DNA of 64,000 nt from Holothuria scabra (GCA_037179385.1 CM074187.1:44736879-44800878), one strand, 5' to 3'; shown: positions 37,801 to 45,220, numbered from the stretch's first letter. Translations and numbers: made by a program. The notes: generated by a model from the letters alone, not told the origin.

Positions 37801-39578
37801 GCAAAAATGGCAAATATACGGTTGCGATTGGATGTAAAGACAGTCAGATTTAAATTTACATACAATCACTTAAACAGTTACGAAACAAAAAGTGATCGAT
37901 TGGATTAGCAGTAGGATTTGTTAATAATCATTATTGCAACAACATTAACCCCAAAAGCAAACAAGAGAACACCCTAACAGAGTGAAACTGTGAATTCACT
38001 CCATTAGAGTATTAATTCACTCCAATATGAGTGAAATTCCCTCCAAAAGAGCAAAGGTTAACTCTTGATAAAGTGCCTACAGTGTTCACTCTTTAAAAAA
38101 AAAGCGATTATCATAGGCACTCAATAAAGAGTGTATTTTTCTCCTCTTGGAGAGATTTTCGCCCTTATTCGAGTGAATTTTACTCTTCTTAGAATGAATC
38201 AACACTATAATCTAACGGAGTGAAATATCACTTTTCACTTTATTGCAGGGAGAGGAGGTGACTCTTTTGCTTTTAGAGTGAAAGAAACATACTCCGCAGT
38301 TCGGTGAATTATTTCAGGAATACAAACCAGTTGTAAAAACAAATTGATAAGAATATAGATTGCCACAAATGTGTTCACTTATAGGGTTTATTCACCTACG
38401 TCACTGTGTTTTGCATCTATCTGTTTTCCACCCATGGGTCCATTTTACAACAATTGTTACTTAAGGTGCTGTTGGGCGCGCGTTTCTGTAACACGACGGC
38501 TGCCTTTGATCTTTTCCATCCAGTGGAACGCACTAAACACAGGCCCGTAGCCAGCCCATGTGGAGGGGTGGGTCTTTTTTCCAAGATGTGGACCTTTTTC
38601 AAAATACGGAGGCGGCTGGCGCGTGCCGTAAGCATGCATTTGCTAGGGGTCCGGGGCATGCTTCCCCCGAAAAGTTTGAAACCTGCAGATCTCCTGCAAT
38701 CTGGAGCATTTTAGAGCACTTTTGAACACAACAGAAGTCCTTTTCCCCAGGAATTCCACACAGTATACCACTTTTTGAGGAAAAAAATCGTACATGTAAT
38801 CTGGAAAAATGGACCTCCTTCAAGTTGGGGTGGGTCGTTCGAACGCTCCGACCCCCCCCCCCCCGGCTACGGGTCTGGAACGCACTGTTCATAATCTCTA
38901 TACAGACGGAACTTAAGGCTTTCATTATAGGTAACCATCTTAGCGAGTTCAATCATTACAAGAGGTTTAGAAGAGGAAAATTTAATTCTAACGTAAAATA
39001 ATCCGTCCCTTAGAAACAGTCTCCCTTTCTTAGAACAAGGCCAAAGCTTTCCAAGCATTTTACCTCCACATTGATTTCTAATCGACTCTAAGCGCGTTGT
39101 CTTCTTTCTCATAGCGTCACAATGTTACCGCAACGTCTCATTAAAGCTTTTTTTTAATCTTTGCGAGTCATTCATGACTAATCTCTAACGCGCGCATCAT
39201 TACGAATAAATTGTTTTACTCTCGAAGGTGATTAAAAACTGCTACATTTTCGTTGGTATATTTCAAATCCACTGACAAAGAGATGGAAGGATTTTCGGAC
39301 AAAAGTAATCTTGTTTATCACCAGTCTTAATATATGTAAAAGCATCTAAAACTTGGATATTTGTTGAAATATTTGACGAATGATTAAACAATAATGAAAT
39401 CTGACTCTTAAAATATTTATTTCTTTTTCAGCGACAAGTACTGCGCTCCGTTCCTGTTTCAGAAGTTAAATATCTATTTAAAGAAAACGAAGGTCGATTC
39501 TGGGTTTATGGTCATGAGTATGAGGTCTATTGTCCTGACTACCCGCATAGCTGTTGTTGGGGTTGTGTAATTTTGTGA
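13754..39578 (+). CDS. SSUH2: SSUH2 (SSU-2) homologue, whole gene, 11 coding exons, 434 aa
   Basis: The exons are 13754-13883, 15939-16103, 17633-17711, 19352-19481, 23258-23443, 23819-23881, 26696-26799, 27841-27933, 28602-28704, 37147-37251 and 39432-39578. All have AG acceptors and GT donors. Their lengths sum to 1305 nt, and phases match at every join (1,1,2,0,0,0,2,2,0,0), giving 434 residues and a TGA stop. Residues 1-125 are rich in Pro, Gln, Gly and Tyr and look disordered. Residues 125-230 match the conserved SSUH2 core. Residues 231-305 are a DnaJ-like cysteine-rich zone with CxxC at 232, 243, 254, 276, 287 and 298. Residues 306-434 are the C-terminal SSUH2 region ending in CVIL. 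Family members are usually about 350-380 residues, so the N-terminus is longer here. The biochemical role of the family is not settled; the cysteine zone suggests zinc binding, and the human gene has been linked to dentin dysplasia. No AATAAA was seen in the roughly 800 bases after the stop. Confidence 0.93.
13957..14172. repeat. GAGTGAA palindrome-rich element, copy 1
   Basis: About 215 bp in which short GAGTGAA / TTCACTC words recur every 15-30 bases in both orientations. It begins 74 bases after SSUH2 exon 1, in intron 1. The 70-aa ORF across it is a by-product. Confidence 0.7.
15498..15803. mobile_element. TIR MITE family B, copy 1 (right end decayed)
   Basis: It starts CTTAAAGGGAAATACTGTG and follows 45433-45788 block by block, but the right terminal repeat cannot be seen. 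It ends about 135 bases before SSUH2 exon 2, in intron 1. Confidence 0.65.
15939..16103 (+). CDS. SSUH2: SSUH2 exon 2 (residues 44-98)
   Basis: The acceptor tttgcattag ends at 15938. The single base carried over from exon 1 completes a Pro codon, followed by WKANPVGDKPTYDG. The exon is acidic in the middle (SDTDPEDNEN) and rich in Pro/Gly at the end. The donor cag|gtaagg is at 16104, phase 1. The stretch is probably disordered. Codon phase agrees on both sides, which supports the boundaries. Confidence 0.88.
16176..16410. repeat. GTTGGGTAAA element
   Basis: Words GTTGGGTAAA, TTTTACCCAAC and AACCAACTGTTTTT recur in both orientations, suggesting an old palindromic element. It begins about 70 bases after SSUH2 exon 2. 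Two minus-strand ORFs here were not called. Confidence 0.45.
16876..17148 (-). mobile_element. TTAA-ended MITE family A, copy 2 (reverse)
   Basis: It starts TTAAAGGTAAAGAGCAGTCC and ends GGATGACTGCTCCTGCCCTTTAA. The inside includes TTGTCACGTGACTCTCAACA in reverse orientation to copy 1. It contains a run of 15 C followed by A. It lies in SSUH2 intron 2. Confidence 0.75.
17633..17711 (+). CDS. SSUH2: SSUH2 exon 3 (residues 99-125)
   Basis: The acceptor ttctcctacag ends at 17632 and the donor cg|gtatgt is at 17712. Entry phase is 1 and exit phase 2. The peptide (GNPSKPPMNPLYQHEYG and on) is Pro/Asn-rich and ends in RR at the join with exon 4. This 79-nt exon is too short to be found as an ORF, but phase, splice sites and composition agree with its neighbours. 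Confidence 0.85.
17712..19351 (+). other. SSUH2 intron 3
   Basis: 1.6 kb, AT-rich, no recognised repeat apart from low-complexity runs; 19030-19225 is GC-richer without coding support. Confidence 0.5.
19352..19481 (+). CDS. SSUH2: SSUH2 exon 4 (residues 125-168)
   Basis: This exon starts the conserved core: VTSVEDEKVREAI, then HRFADKNCCYGTGAAEKM and a final GALH. The acceptor ends at 19351 (aaccaacag) and the donor cac|gtaaga is at 19482. Entry phase is 2 and exit phase 0. Family members have a comparable segment leading into the Tyr-x-Leu-Glu-Thr-Phe motif that opens the next exon. Confidence 0.92.
19753..20055 (-). mobile_element. TIR element family D, full copy
   Basis: The ends are AAAGGCCATGTTCTCTCACCC and the inverse GGGTGAGAGTTTTAGTCCTTT. 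Conserved inner blocks include CAATCTCAGTTTATTGCTTC, ATCAAAACACTCTCAGTACC and GAGCTGAGCCAATTGAGAAT. The GGTACCCGGGTACC at 20008-20021 is a perfect 14-bp palindrome. It lies in SSUH2 intron 4. Confidence 0.75.
20056..22852 (+). other. SSUH2 intron 4, repeat-poor part
   Basis: No gene. Small ORFs without splice support. The TTAAAGGGATATTCCGGTGAC at 22309 may be the tip of a further TIR element. Confidence 0.45.
22853..23019 (+). mobile_element. TIR element family E, copy 1 (uninterrupted)
   Basis: This 167-bp element has ends around AGGCGCGGATCCA in inverted orientation, with an internal run of C then CA. It lies in SSUH2 intron 4. It carries the single GGCCTCAGCC that is duplicated in copy 2. 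Confidence 0.7.
23258..23443 (+). CDS. SSUH2: SSUH2 exon 5 (residues 169-230)
   Basis: The acceptor ttttcatag ends at 23257 and the donor aag|gttagt is at 23444, phase 0 to 0. The exon carries the most recognisable family motifs: YQLETFTEER, a VDG turn, PPAVWDI and, near the end, VIPHSSEVK. Human SSUH2 has the same order (RLETF, VDG, LWDI, VPHSSLVK). It leads directly into the cysteine-rich zone. Confidence 0.95.
23819..23881 (+). CDS. SSUH2: SSUH2 exon 6 (residues 231-251), first two CxxC motifs
   Basis: This 63-nt exon is in phase 0 on both sides. It codes for CHGCHGRG and CHRCHGRG, the first pair of DnaJ-type CxxCxGxG repeats, 11 residues apart. The acceptor ttttgagtag ends at 23818 and the donor cgg|gtgagt is at 23882. 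The four cysteines are well placed to bind one zinc ion, as in the DnaJ cysteine-rich domain (inference from the family). Confidence 0.95.
23960..24364 (+). mobile_element. Degraded Harbinger-type element with a MADF-domain coding relic
   Basis: The left end (CCCGTCCACACTATGCGAC) and right end (reverse complement of CGTCCACCTACGAGACGCGAC) are inverted repeats of about 35 bp with mismatches. Between them 24105-24257 is open and reads TDFWNEAREDQLIEMDRSH followed by SSLFNVTES, which resembles the first part of a MADF domain as found in the DNA-binding partner protein of Harbinger elements. The rest of the domain is missing. It is probably an internally deleted copy of a coding element, fixed in SSUH2 intron 6. 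Confidence 0.6.
24105..24257 (+). pseudogene. Fragment of a transposon MADF-domain gene
   Basis: About 50 codons run between two stops; the first 30 carry the F-W-x-x-x-x-E-x-x-L-I pattern and hydrophobic spacing of a MADF helix. There is no start and no second half of the domain. The call rests on pattern recognition only. Confidence 0.5.
24810..25070. repeat. GAGTGAA palindrome-rich element, copy 2
   Basis: The element shows about a dozen GAGTGAA or TTCACTC-type words (including GAGTGAATTTCACTC) around a central TGCAGTGATCACGC palindrome near 24920. The outer arms are roughly inverted. It lies in SSUH2 intron 6. Confidence 0.75.
26696..26799 (+). CDS. SSUH2: SSUH2 exon 7 (residues 252-286), CxxC motifs 3 and 4
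   Basis: The acceptor ctgtctcaag ends at 26695. The exon codes for CSSCHGSG and, 22 residues later, CSWCGGDG. The donor is ag|gtttgc at 26800, phase 2. A competing donor at 26793 (gtaaaa) would bring a stop into frame at the start of exon 8, so it was rejected. The 22-residue gap is twice the normal spacing. Confidence 0.92.
26944..27356 (+). mobile_element. TIR element family E, copy 2 (host of the hAT-like insert)
   Basis: Without the insert and one target copy, this matches 22853-23019 from CAGGCGCGG through the shared blocks TTACGGCCTCAGCC, CGCCACATCAA and TTCTCTTAAGTCACCC. It lies in SSUH2 intron 7. Confidence 0.7.
26984..27224. mobile_element. hAT-like MITE, 241 bp, 8-bp target duplication
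   Basis: The ends are CAGTGGCGGA and its reverse complement TCCGCCACTG. GCCTCAGC is duplicated at 26976-26983 and 27225-27232. An 8-bp duplication and a CAGTGGCG end are typical of hAT elements. It sits inside another TIR element (family E) in SSUH2 intron 7. The unbroken family E copy at 22853-23019 shows the empty site. There is no ORF of its own. Confidence 0.88.
27385..27644 (+). mobile_element. TTAA-ended MITE family A, copy 3
   Basis: It shares GTTGAGAGTCATGTGACAAC, CTTCAAATGTAAAATTTACT and the end GACTGCTCTTGACCTTTA with copies 1 and 4. Its right end is slightly decayed. It lies in SSUH2 intron 7, 29 bases after family E copy 2. Confidence 0.7.
27841..27933 (+). CDS. SSUH2: SSUH2 exon 8 (residues 286-317), CxxC motifs 5 and 6
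   Basis: The acceptor ttgtttacag ends at 27840. The first base completes Arg286, followed by CMNCGGDG and CHTCNGYC, then LRWYIQLTVQ. The donor tt|gtaagt is at 27934, phase 2. The human protein likewise passes from its last CxxC motif into a hydrophobic FIQL stretch. Confidence 0.94.
28602..28704 (+). CDS. SSUH2: SSUH2 exon 9 (residues 317-351)
   Basis: The acceptor ttctctacag ends at 28601 and the donor ttt|gtaagt is at 28705, phase 2 to 0. The peptide TNNMEDFIHETTD leads into an acidic helix-like stretch and ends VFEQTLPF. The following intron is the longest in the gene (8.4 kb) and holds the 952-bp foldback element. Confidence 0.9.
28747..29968 (+). mobile_element. MITE family C, copy 1 (split by the foldback element)
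   Basis: The two parts (28747-28993 and 29952-29968) join to 264 bp and match 46879-47141 throughout. The ends are inverted repeats around ACGAATCCG. It lies in SSUH2 intron 9. Confidence 0.85.
28994..29945. mobile_element. 952-bp foldback element with 6-bp target duplication
   Basis: The element begins TATGGCACGCCAAAAGG and ends with the reverse complement; nearly its whole length is one imperfect palindrome folding about position 29470-29480. AATCTG flanks it at 28988-28993 and 29946-29951. It lies in SSUH2 intron 9 inside a MITE; the uninterrupted copy of that MITE at 46879-47141 has no insert, and both copies align without length change across the join. The arms consist of short direct repeats around TTCATGTAC. 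There is no transposase gene; the 65-aa ORF at 29295-29492 merely translates the repeats. Superfamily unknown. Confidence 0.9.
29972..30018 (+). repeat. Left arm of a distant 47-bp inverted repeat
   Basis: These 47 bases (GGGAAGTGATAAATCGC, then CACTTCATATTAATGA at the end) recur inverted at 34915-34961 with one mismatch. It begins just after MITE family C copy 1. Confidence 0.75.
30020..30900 (+). other. SSUH2 intron 9, part without recognised repeat
   Basis: GC-richer than its surroundings. Three short minus-strand ORFs lack any family motif or paired splice sites. Confidence 0.4.
30915..32345 (+). repeat. GCGCGGAGCG repeat block, second locus
   Basis: Units at 32058-32150 and 32243-32335 match those at 9.0-9.6 kb. 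30905-31060 carries the related GGCGCGCGGAGCGCGCGAA and a CCCCGACAGGGG pair. The block lies in SSUH2 intron 9 and is probably an old retroelement-like repeat; no coding part was seen. Confidence 0.55.
32346..33935 (+). other. SSUH2 intron 9, mixed repeats
   Basis: CTTGAAACTTAAG (32361) and its inverse (32476) bracket about 130 bp. 33290-33330 is T-rich. The 139-aa ORF at 32997-33416 runs into this T-tract and has no recognisable domain. Confidence 0.4.
33940..34125 (+). repeat. Dispersed repeat H, copy 2
   Basis: It follows 10405-10600 block by block (CAGGCTTCCCAAATGTTTC, AAATGCTTGAAAGAATTTGGA, ATTTCGGGTATTGTGTTGTGA). It lies in SSUH2 intron 9. Confidence 0.55.
34915..34961 (-). repeat. Right arm of a distant 47-bp inverted repeat
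   Basis: This is the inverse of 29972-30018, 46 of 47 bases equal. The 4.9 kb in between holds repeat remnants and no gene. Confidence 0.75.
34962..37146 (+). other. SSUH2 intron 9, distal part
   Basis: Mostly unique-looking AT-rich sequence with the 80-bp duplication. (CGTAA)3 lies at 36005. No exon was recognised. Confidence 0.45.
36167..36310. repeat. Tandem duplication, period 80 bp
   Basis: CAATGCTATATACTGTATTGA at 36168 returns at 36248, followed by GATTTCTACAAGATATA and AGACCTACT in both units. Confidence 0.7.
37147..37251 (+). CDS. SSUH2: SSUH2 exon 10 (residues 352-386)
   Basis: The acceptor ccacaaaag ends at 37146 and the donor cag|gtgaga is at 37252, phase 0 on both sides, 35 codons. 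The peptide opens VWPITQYHVNDV and closes KMLQQ. Human SSUH2 has an equivalent VYPIVDFPLRDIS and LQQRQ at the same join. A minus-strand ORF covering this exon is its shadow. Confidence 0.92.
37977..38282. repeat. GAGTGAA palindrome-rich element, copy 3 (longest)
   Basis: This copy of about 305 bp starts CAGAGTGAAACTGTGAATTCACTCC and mirrors itself to the right end. An A-run and a unique stretch lie at the centre. It lies in SSUH2 intron 10. Confidence 0.7.
38535..38877. mobile_element. hAT-like element with 9-bp flanking direct repeat
   Basis: CAGGCCCGTAGCC at 38540 and GGCTACGGGTCTG ending at 38877 are inverted ends with one mismatch. GAACGCACT flanks the element at 38526-38534 and 38878-38886. 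Five extra bases (AAACA) separate the left direct repeat from the left end, so the left boundary is uncertain. It lies in SSUH2 intron 10. Confidence 0.6.
39432..39578 (+). CDS. SSUH2: SSUH2 exon 11, terminal (residues 387-434)
   Basis: The acceptor tttctttttcag ends at 39431 and the TGA stop is at 39576-39578. The exon codes for RQVLRSVPVSEVKYLF, then a Gly/Tyr/His-rich stretch and HSCCWGCVIL at the C-terminus. C431-V-I-L fits a CaaX box; with Leu as last residue the usual modification would be geranylgeranylation. C427 and C428 just upstream could be palmitoylated. Both modifications are inference from the motif. Confidence 0.93.
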   Translation, partial: RQVLRSVPVSEVKYLFKENEGRFWVYGHEYEVYCPDYPHSCCWGCVIL

Positions 39579-41720
39579 CAACTTACACACCAACCATCAT
39601 TATTACAAATGCAACTACTTTCTGTCCATTTTTCTTTTATAAACAAAAATTTTAATCTTACAACTGGTATTAGTAGTGTCAAAATGAATTAATCGTTATC
39701 AATTAGATTCGAAGATTCAACAGCATTTATAAAATTGATTTCGAAGTGGTTTTCCTTTGTATATTTAGTTGTTAATGTCTTTTTACCTATTCAAGATTGT
39801 TGCCGTTATGTGTGTATAAAGAAGCGATCCTTGTCTATTCTTTGTGAGTAAACTATTATTGAAAAGTTAGGGAAGCAATTTAAAACTTTAAAAGACTTAG
39901 AAAATCTTATAGAAATGTTCATACATGTAGTTATTTTTTACTGCTAACGAAATACTTAAGTGCCAAAACATCTACTTTTCCTCAAAATCACACCTAACAA
40001 CTACCTTTTACATTCCTTCTAATAGGACTTCTACGTTTTGTGCATTTTTCTTTTATTTGGGGGGATAAGCCCCATGGCCCACACATAATAGCTCTTATAT
40101 ACAATATTTACAATATTAGAGTTTAACTAGGACAATATTTAACTGTCTTTATGAATGAATGGCACAAATATATCACAGTTTTAATAATTATGAAAGTTAT
40201 TATCACATAACGTACAAACGAGGTAAATTAAGAACAAGTCAAAAAGGAGATTGTATTAGGGAGAAATTGTGAAACCTACAAAAAATGCAAACCTTAATCA
40301 GTAGGAAGTCGAACGTATTATCAGTCTCTGTATCAAAGATTAGTTGCAGCTATATGAGCAGTTATAAATCATTTGCATGAAACGCAAAAAGTACCAAAAA
40401 TGTATAGATATTACTGTTTTTGTTATGTCGTTTTAACCCAATCGCACAATATATATCTAAAGTTCGATTCATTTTTTTTTGTAAACTTTACTTCAGATTC
40501 ACTGCCAATAGCAGTAGTTCCCAATCAGCGGCTAAAAATATTGGCGGCTCTAGCCTCAGTTTCAAAGGGGGGGGGGGGGGCAACTAAGAGCAAAAGAAAA
40601 TGTTGGGGGATTTTTTTCGGGAGAAGAACGAAACCGACCCCAAAGCGTCCTCTCCTGCCGGTAGGTCCCCGGGCGACGCCCTGGAAGCTCTGAGGTTTTG
40701 GTTTATGTCTGGATGGAACACTTAGTCTCAGGACAGGTATATTTTTCATTTTTACACACTTTGGGGAAAGGACAAAATCTGAAGGAACAAATTCCCTTCT
40801 TACCCCCCCCCCCCCCCCACACACACACACCCTCACTTAGTTCACCCCTGGTACGAAAAGTAGTGGTATGTAACAATCAAACGCCGGGGTGCCGGGAAAC
40901 ATTTATGGGCAGTAATGTTAGGATGCCATACACAGAAACCTAAATAGACACACCACAGACACGTAGCCACTCGGGCGTGGAGGGACATGCCCTAGCTTCC
41001 AGAGCGGACGAAGTCTTTTCGTTCAGCTCATCGCTACGAAAAAACAAAGGGGCGGCAACCTAAGGGTTCACCCCAATGAACCTCCTAAAATAAACCTTCC
41101 AGAATAAGTCTGTTTAAGTTTATAAAACCTGTTACCATTTTGGGCTTAATTGCGTGAAAAGGTAAAAAAAAAATATCAAACGAATAAAAGTCAAGGTGAT
41201 TACCATGAATTCAGTCGTATAAAATATGAACTAGTACATTGTGAAATTAAAATTATTAAGTGTAGGCCGACCTGGAAGGACAAGTTAAAGTATGAATTAA
41301 AAGGAACGGTGAAGGTGTTCTGAGCGCTTTGGTGCTGTGGCACGTATTACTGAAGTAATGTGCTCTAGAGGGTAGCTAAGGAATCTCGGATGCAATTTTT
41401 TTTTTTTTTAACAAAGGCACTTCTTTAAGATTAAATATGTAAAACTTTGCTACCCAAATGAACAAACAGAACGAACGAACAAACGAGTGAATGAATGAAT
41501 GAATAAAAATGATAAAGCTTTCTTGGTTAGCAAACAGTTTGTGTGTTTGATAGTTTGATAGTTTGTTGATAGTTTGTGAGTTCAATGTAGTATGTATATG
41601 CCAACTTTGTGCATATGCCCATGTGTCACCTTTGTTCCTCTCACCCAAAACTACAAATATTGTAGTAGTCTACATAAATTCTCTATTAGCTCAGCTCGAA
41701 CTTTGACTGGAAGCTAGTTC
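39579..41720 (+). other. Region downstream of SSUH2
   Basis: The 3' UTR must start here; no AATAAA was found before 40380 (TATAAA at 39816 and ATATTTA-type AT words are weak). 40560-40830 carries G and C runs and a hAT-like remnant. Confidence 0.45.
41458..41505. repeat. (AACG)/(GAAT) four-base repeats
   Basis: AACGAACGAACAAACG followed by GAATGAATGAATGAATAAA. Confidence 0.85.
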
Positions 41721-41724
41721 AAAC

Positions 41725-42240
41725 AATGCAGAGTATCAAAGCTTATATTACACAGCATGAGCAATGCTGAGAGTGTTTTGATTCTTGCACATTGCTCTTT
41801 TGTGGTCACCCTGAAAGCCATAAACTGAGATTGCGTCTGGAAAAGGATGAGTTTTAAGGCCTGTATACACGAGCAACATTTGTAAAACATTCTCAAAACA
41901 CCTTACCTGCAACAAACCCAAAACATGCCTGTTTTCGGTTTGTTGCACAGTGTAGACAGAGTAAAAAAAAAATTGAAAACATTTTGAAAATGTTTTGAAA
42001 AGAATTGACAGGACATTTCTTTTACAACATTTCCAAAACTTGCTCAAAACATGCTGTATTCCCTGTCTACACTGTGCAACAAACCGAAAACAAGCATGTT
42101 TGGATTTGTTGCCAGTGGATGTTTTGGAAATGTTTTGGAAATGTTGCTCGTGTATACAGGCCTTTAGAAAATTGGTGTCGTGCTTAAGTAAGTAGTTTAA
42201 GAGAACTGGAACTGGTGAGAGAATTGGGCCTTTTAGTCGG
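41725..42240 (+). repeat. TIR element family D, copy split by the Harbinger-like MITE
   Basis: The two parts (41725-41856 and 42164-42240) carry the left and right blocks of family D (GAGAGTGTTTTGATT, ACTGAGATTGCGTCTGG, then AGAGAACTGGAACTGG and GGGCCTTTTAG). Confidence 0.65.
41857..42163. mobile_element. Harbinger-like foldback MITE, 307 bp, TTA target duplication
   Basis: The ends are AGGCCTGTATACACGAGCAA and its exact reverse complement, and the inverted repeat continues inward with few mismatches to a centre near 42000. TTA flanks both sides (41854-41856 and 42164-42166). A TTA duplication and a GGCCTG end are typical of PIF/Harbinger. It interrupts a family D repeat. The short ORFs inside are the palindrome itself. 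Confidence 0.8.
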
Positions 42241-42699
42241 CTGTCTTATATTGCTGATACCTTTGTAGCGCTTCTCAGTGTTTGATAATTTTGTAGTTGT
42301 GCTCTGCCACCTTTAAAATGTATCAGTAATATGTGTTTTATGATTTTTATTTGTTTAAGTGTGTTCAACATTTCTTTGCGAGTTTGATTGCTCTTTTAGG
42401 TGGTTGATGTTTGTGACTGTAATGTACCTTAGCTGTGTTGAAATATTATGATTTATGAGTGTCGTATCTGTATTTAGTGTGGACGACGCTAGATTAAAAG
42501 GGGTTACTGCGAAGTTGACTCCAAAACCGTATCTAACGTAACCAGTATTCAATGCTATATGTTTTGATATACCTTTCTAACTGCTCTGGTTTAACCGTTT
42601 TACAGCGGTTTAGCTGTAGACCTACTCAGTTACTCTGACAAGTAAGAACATAAATGCAGCTCACCATGTAATAGTTATAAATGCATGTATACCCATGCA

Positions 42700-42735
42700 A
42701 GCACTCACGCACGCACGCACGCACGCACGCAGACA
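42700..42735. repeat. (CACG)n microsatellite
   Basis: Eight CACG-type units in a CA-rich stretch reaching 42770. The ORF reading ASTHARTHARTQ is its translation. Confidence 0.9.
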
Positions 42736-44528
42736 CGTATGCAGGCACGCACACCCACAGACAAATACACACATAGGCCTACATACGTAGAAATATTTAT
42801 AATGCGCTTTCCCCACGAAGATTCAAAGCGCTTTTCACAAATAAATCATAAATTAGACCTAAATAAGTACGGTTTGTATGGTATATTTAAAGCAATTAAG
42901 GGTTGGAGAATCACGGATCCCAAGTGGACGGCTATTGTAAGACATTAAAAAAGGCTTGATAACGGGTAAAGGTCCAGGATTTTAAACATGTAAGGCTCTT
43001 CAAAACTCTGTTTCTCTCAGCAATAAATCTAAGCACACTTCACGAAAATACTCGTTTTAAATAGAAACTTAAAGTTGTTATCACAAAACTACTTTAAGTG
43101 AATAAAACGGACTACATAACGTTATGAACCTAAGTATATATGAAATGTGTATTTGCTTTTTTCTCACGGGTTGATTTATTTGTAATTTGAACTTGTTTTT
43201 TTTTCTTTCTTTCTTTCTTTTTTGAGTGTGTGTCTTCGAGTCCTTTATGCTCTCTTCTAACGTCCCACCAGGGAGGTGTTACTAGGCACCTCCCTGCTCC
43301 CACCGCCACCACCATCATCATAAGTATTACTGTGCTCGAAGTTATTACTTCATAAAGTGCCAACACAATCAGTTTGAACTTTTTGCTTACAGGTTATAAA
43401 AAGAAAAAAAATATATTATTGCTATCAAAATGTGTTTGTACACTGTAAAAAATTACGATAGATTTACAGAACAAAAAATAGAGAGGTGATAAGGTAATTA
43501 CAAAAAAGTTTTGGGAACTTATTACAAGAACTTTAGTATACTCTTTGTGTATCGCTGCATTTTTATTCTGTAAATTTACAGCGATATTGAGCAGTTTTGC
43601 ATTATATGCTGATTTCGTTTAAAGATCAAAGGAGTGTTTTTGCTTTAAATAGGTGGTAGTCATCCCTGTAGTCATAATTTACTTCAATACAGACGTTATT
43701 ACCTACTTTGTGACATTCAATATAGATCTACAACAAAAATGCATTAAATATCTCTTGTCAAGTTTCGTTTCTGTGAGAGCGCCATCTATTTTGAAATTTT
43801 CACCTCTAGAGTGCAGTATACTGGGTGCATGGAGCAGGATACTATCATGTATTCAAATATATTTGTAAAGTTTTGTTACCTTTCTAGCGCCATCGATTAG
43901 AAAAGTCAAAACGGTAAGTGTACCGTTTCGTTTGAGCACAAAGTAAACGTAGGCTATTGAACCTGGCATACATCACTTTCACTTGCTAGAAGACCATGTT
44001 CTTCAAGAAAACTCTCCAAATTTTCCTAACAAAAATCCAGTTTTTCATTGAATTTCAATAAGCTACAGATTTTCAAACATTCTAAAAAGAAGTAAAAATC
44101 CATTTTTCACCTACGGCAAAATATGATATTTCAACCAACTTCAGTCTTGATTTTGTGCAGATTTAGCTTCAGTACTGAAGGCTCCGATTTTTCACTTCTA
44201 CTTGGCAAATGAAAGCATTTTTTTTCTTCAAATTTTCTGCCATAAAATTCCGTCAATACACTCAAGCGTACGAGACGGGTGACAGACTGTCGCCAAAATT
44301 CTAACTTTGCCCCCAAAAAAGACTATAACCAAAAGTTGATTTTTTTTTAAATATAAAATTATTACAGAGATTTTCGACACATTAGGGTAGTTTATGGGGA
44401 AAAATTCTCAAATGTTACTGATACTGTAGTTTTGCAAAACGTTTGCCTAAATGATAATGGTAAAACATTGAGTGAAGGTTGAAAAAGGGGCTTTGGGGTT
44501 TTACCGACCTACGGGATGTTTCTCAGGT

Positions 44529-44575
44529 ACATCTGTCTGTCTGTCTATCTATCTGTCTGTCTGTCTGTCTGTCCT
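44529..44575. repeat. (CTGT/CTAT)n microsatellite
   Basis: About 11 four-base units of TCTG or TCTA. Confidence 0.9.
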
Positions 44576-44929
44576 TCCTCGACAGCCGAATTAGAGCAGC
44601 GATTATGAAAATCAGCCAGGCTGTGTTTACTTACACATAATAATAAACAGTAGTGTGAGATATTTCCCAGTAACTGTGAAAATCCATTTTCCTTGTAAAG
44701 TACTTCAAAGACGTTGGAGGTTAAGTCATTCAGCGTCGGGCAGTAACGTAAAAAATATCATCAGTTCAGTGGCCCTTGCGATTCAGTACACCTTTATGTG
44801 GTAATTTCTGATCACTTAGCAAGTGTTTTTTTTTCTTTCTTCTTTTGAAGTGAAACGAAACAAAACAATTTTCTTGAAAGAATAGTCTGCAAATCATTGA
44901 AGCGATGAATAAGGTGGACTAAGTGGTGG

Positions 44930-45220
44930 CACCAGAATGTCAAATTGAGGGGGGAGGGGGTGATCTGGGGCAATGAAAAACCTTACGGCATAAACTTTCG
45001 GGGGCGTAGCGCGAAACCAAGCTGCAAAGCGCCTCCTGCTGAGGTTTTAGCATATCTCTGGATGAAAAGTTAAATCTCAGGAGAGGTGTATAAACCATTT
45101 CTTTGGTTGCCTAATATCTAGCCAACCTAATTTGTTCTTGAGCGTTGAGAGACAACTGGCGGACAAGGATAAAATCTGGCAAATTCCCCCTCTCGCCTCC
45201 CCGTAGCGTCGCCACTGTAG
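44930..45220 (-). repeat. hAT-like remnant
   Basis: It ends CCCCGTAGCGTCGCCACTGTAG, whose inverse CTACAGTGGCGACGCTACGG is a typical hAT tip. The other end (AGTGGTGGCACCAGAATGTC) is diverged. The inner part resembles 40610-40800, so that locus may hold another remnant. Confidence 0.4.

Larger units (their letters stand above)
42241..44929. other. No gene seen between the two genes
   Basis: Microsatellites (listed separately) and short ORFs with no family motif. Confidence 0.45.
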
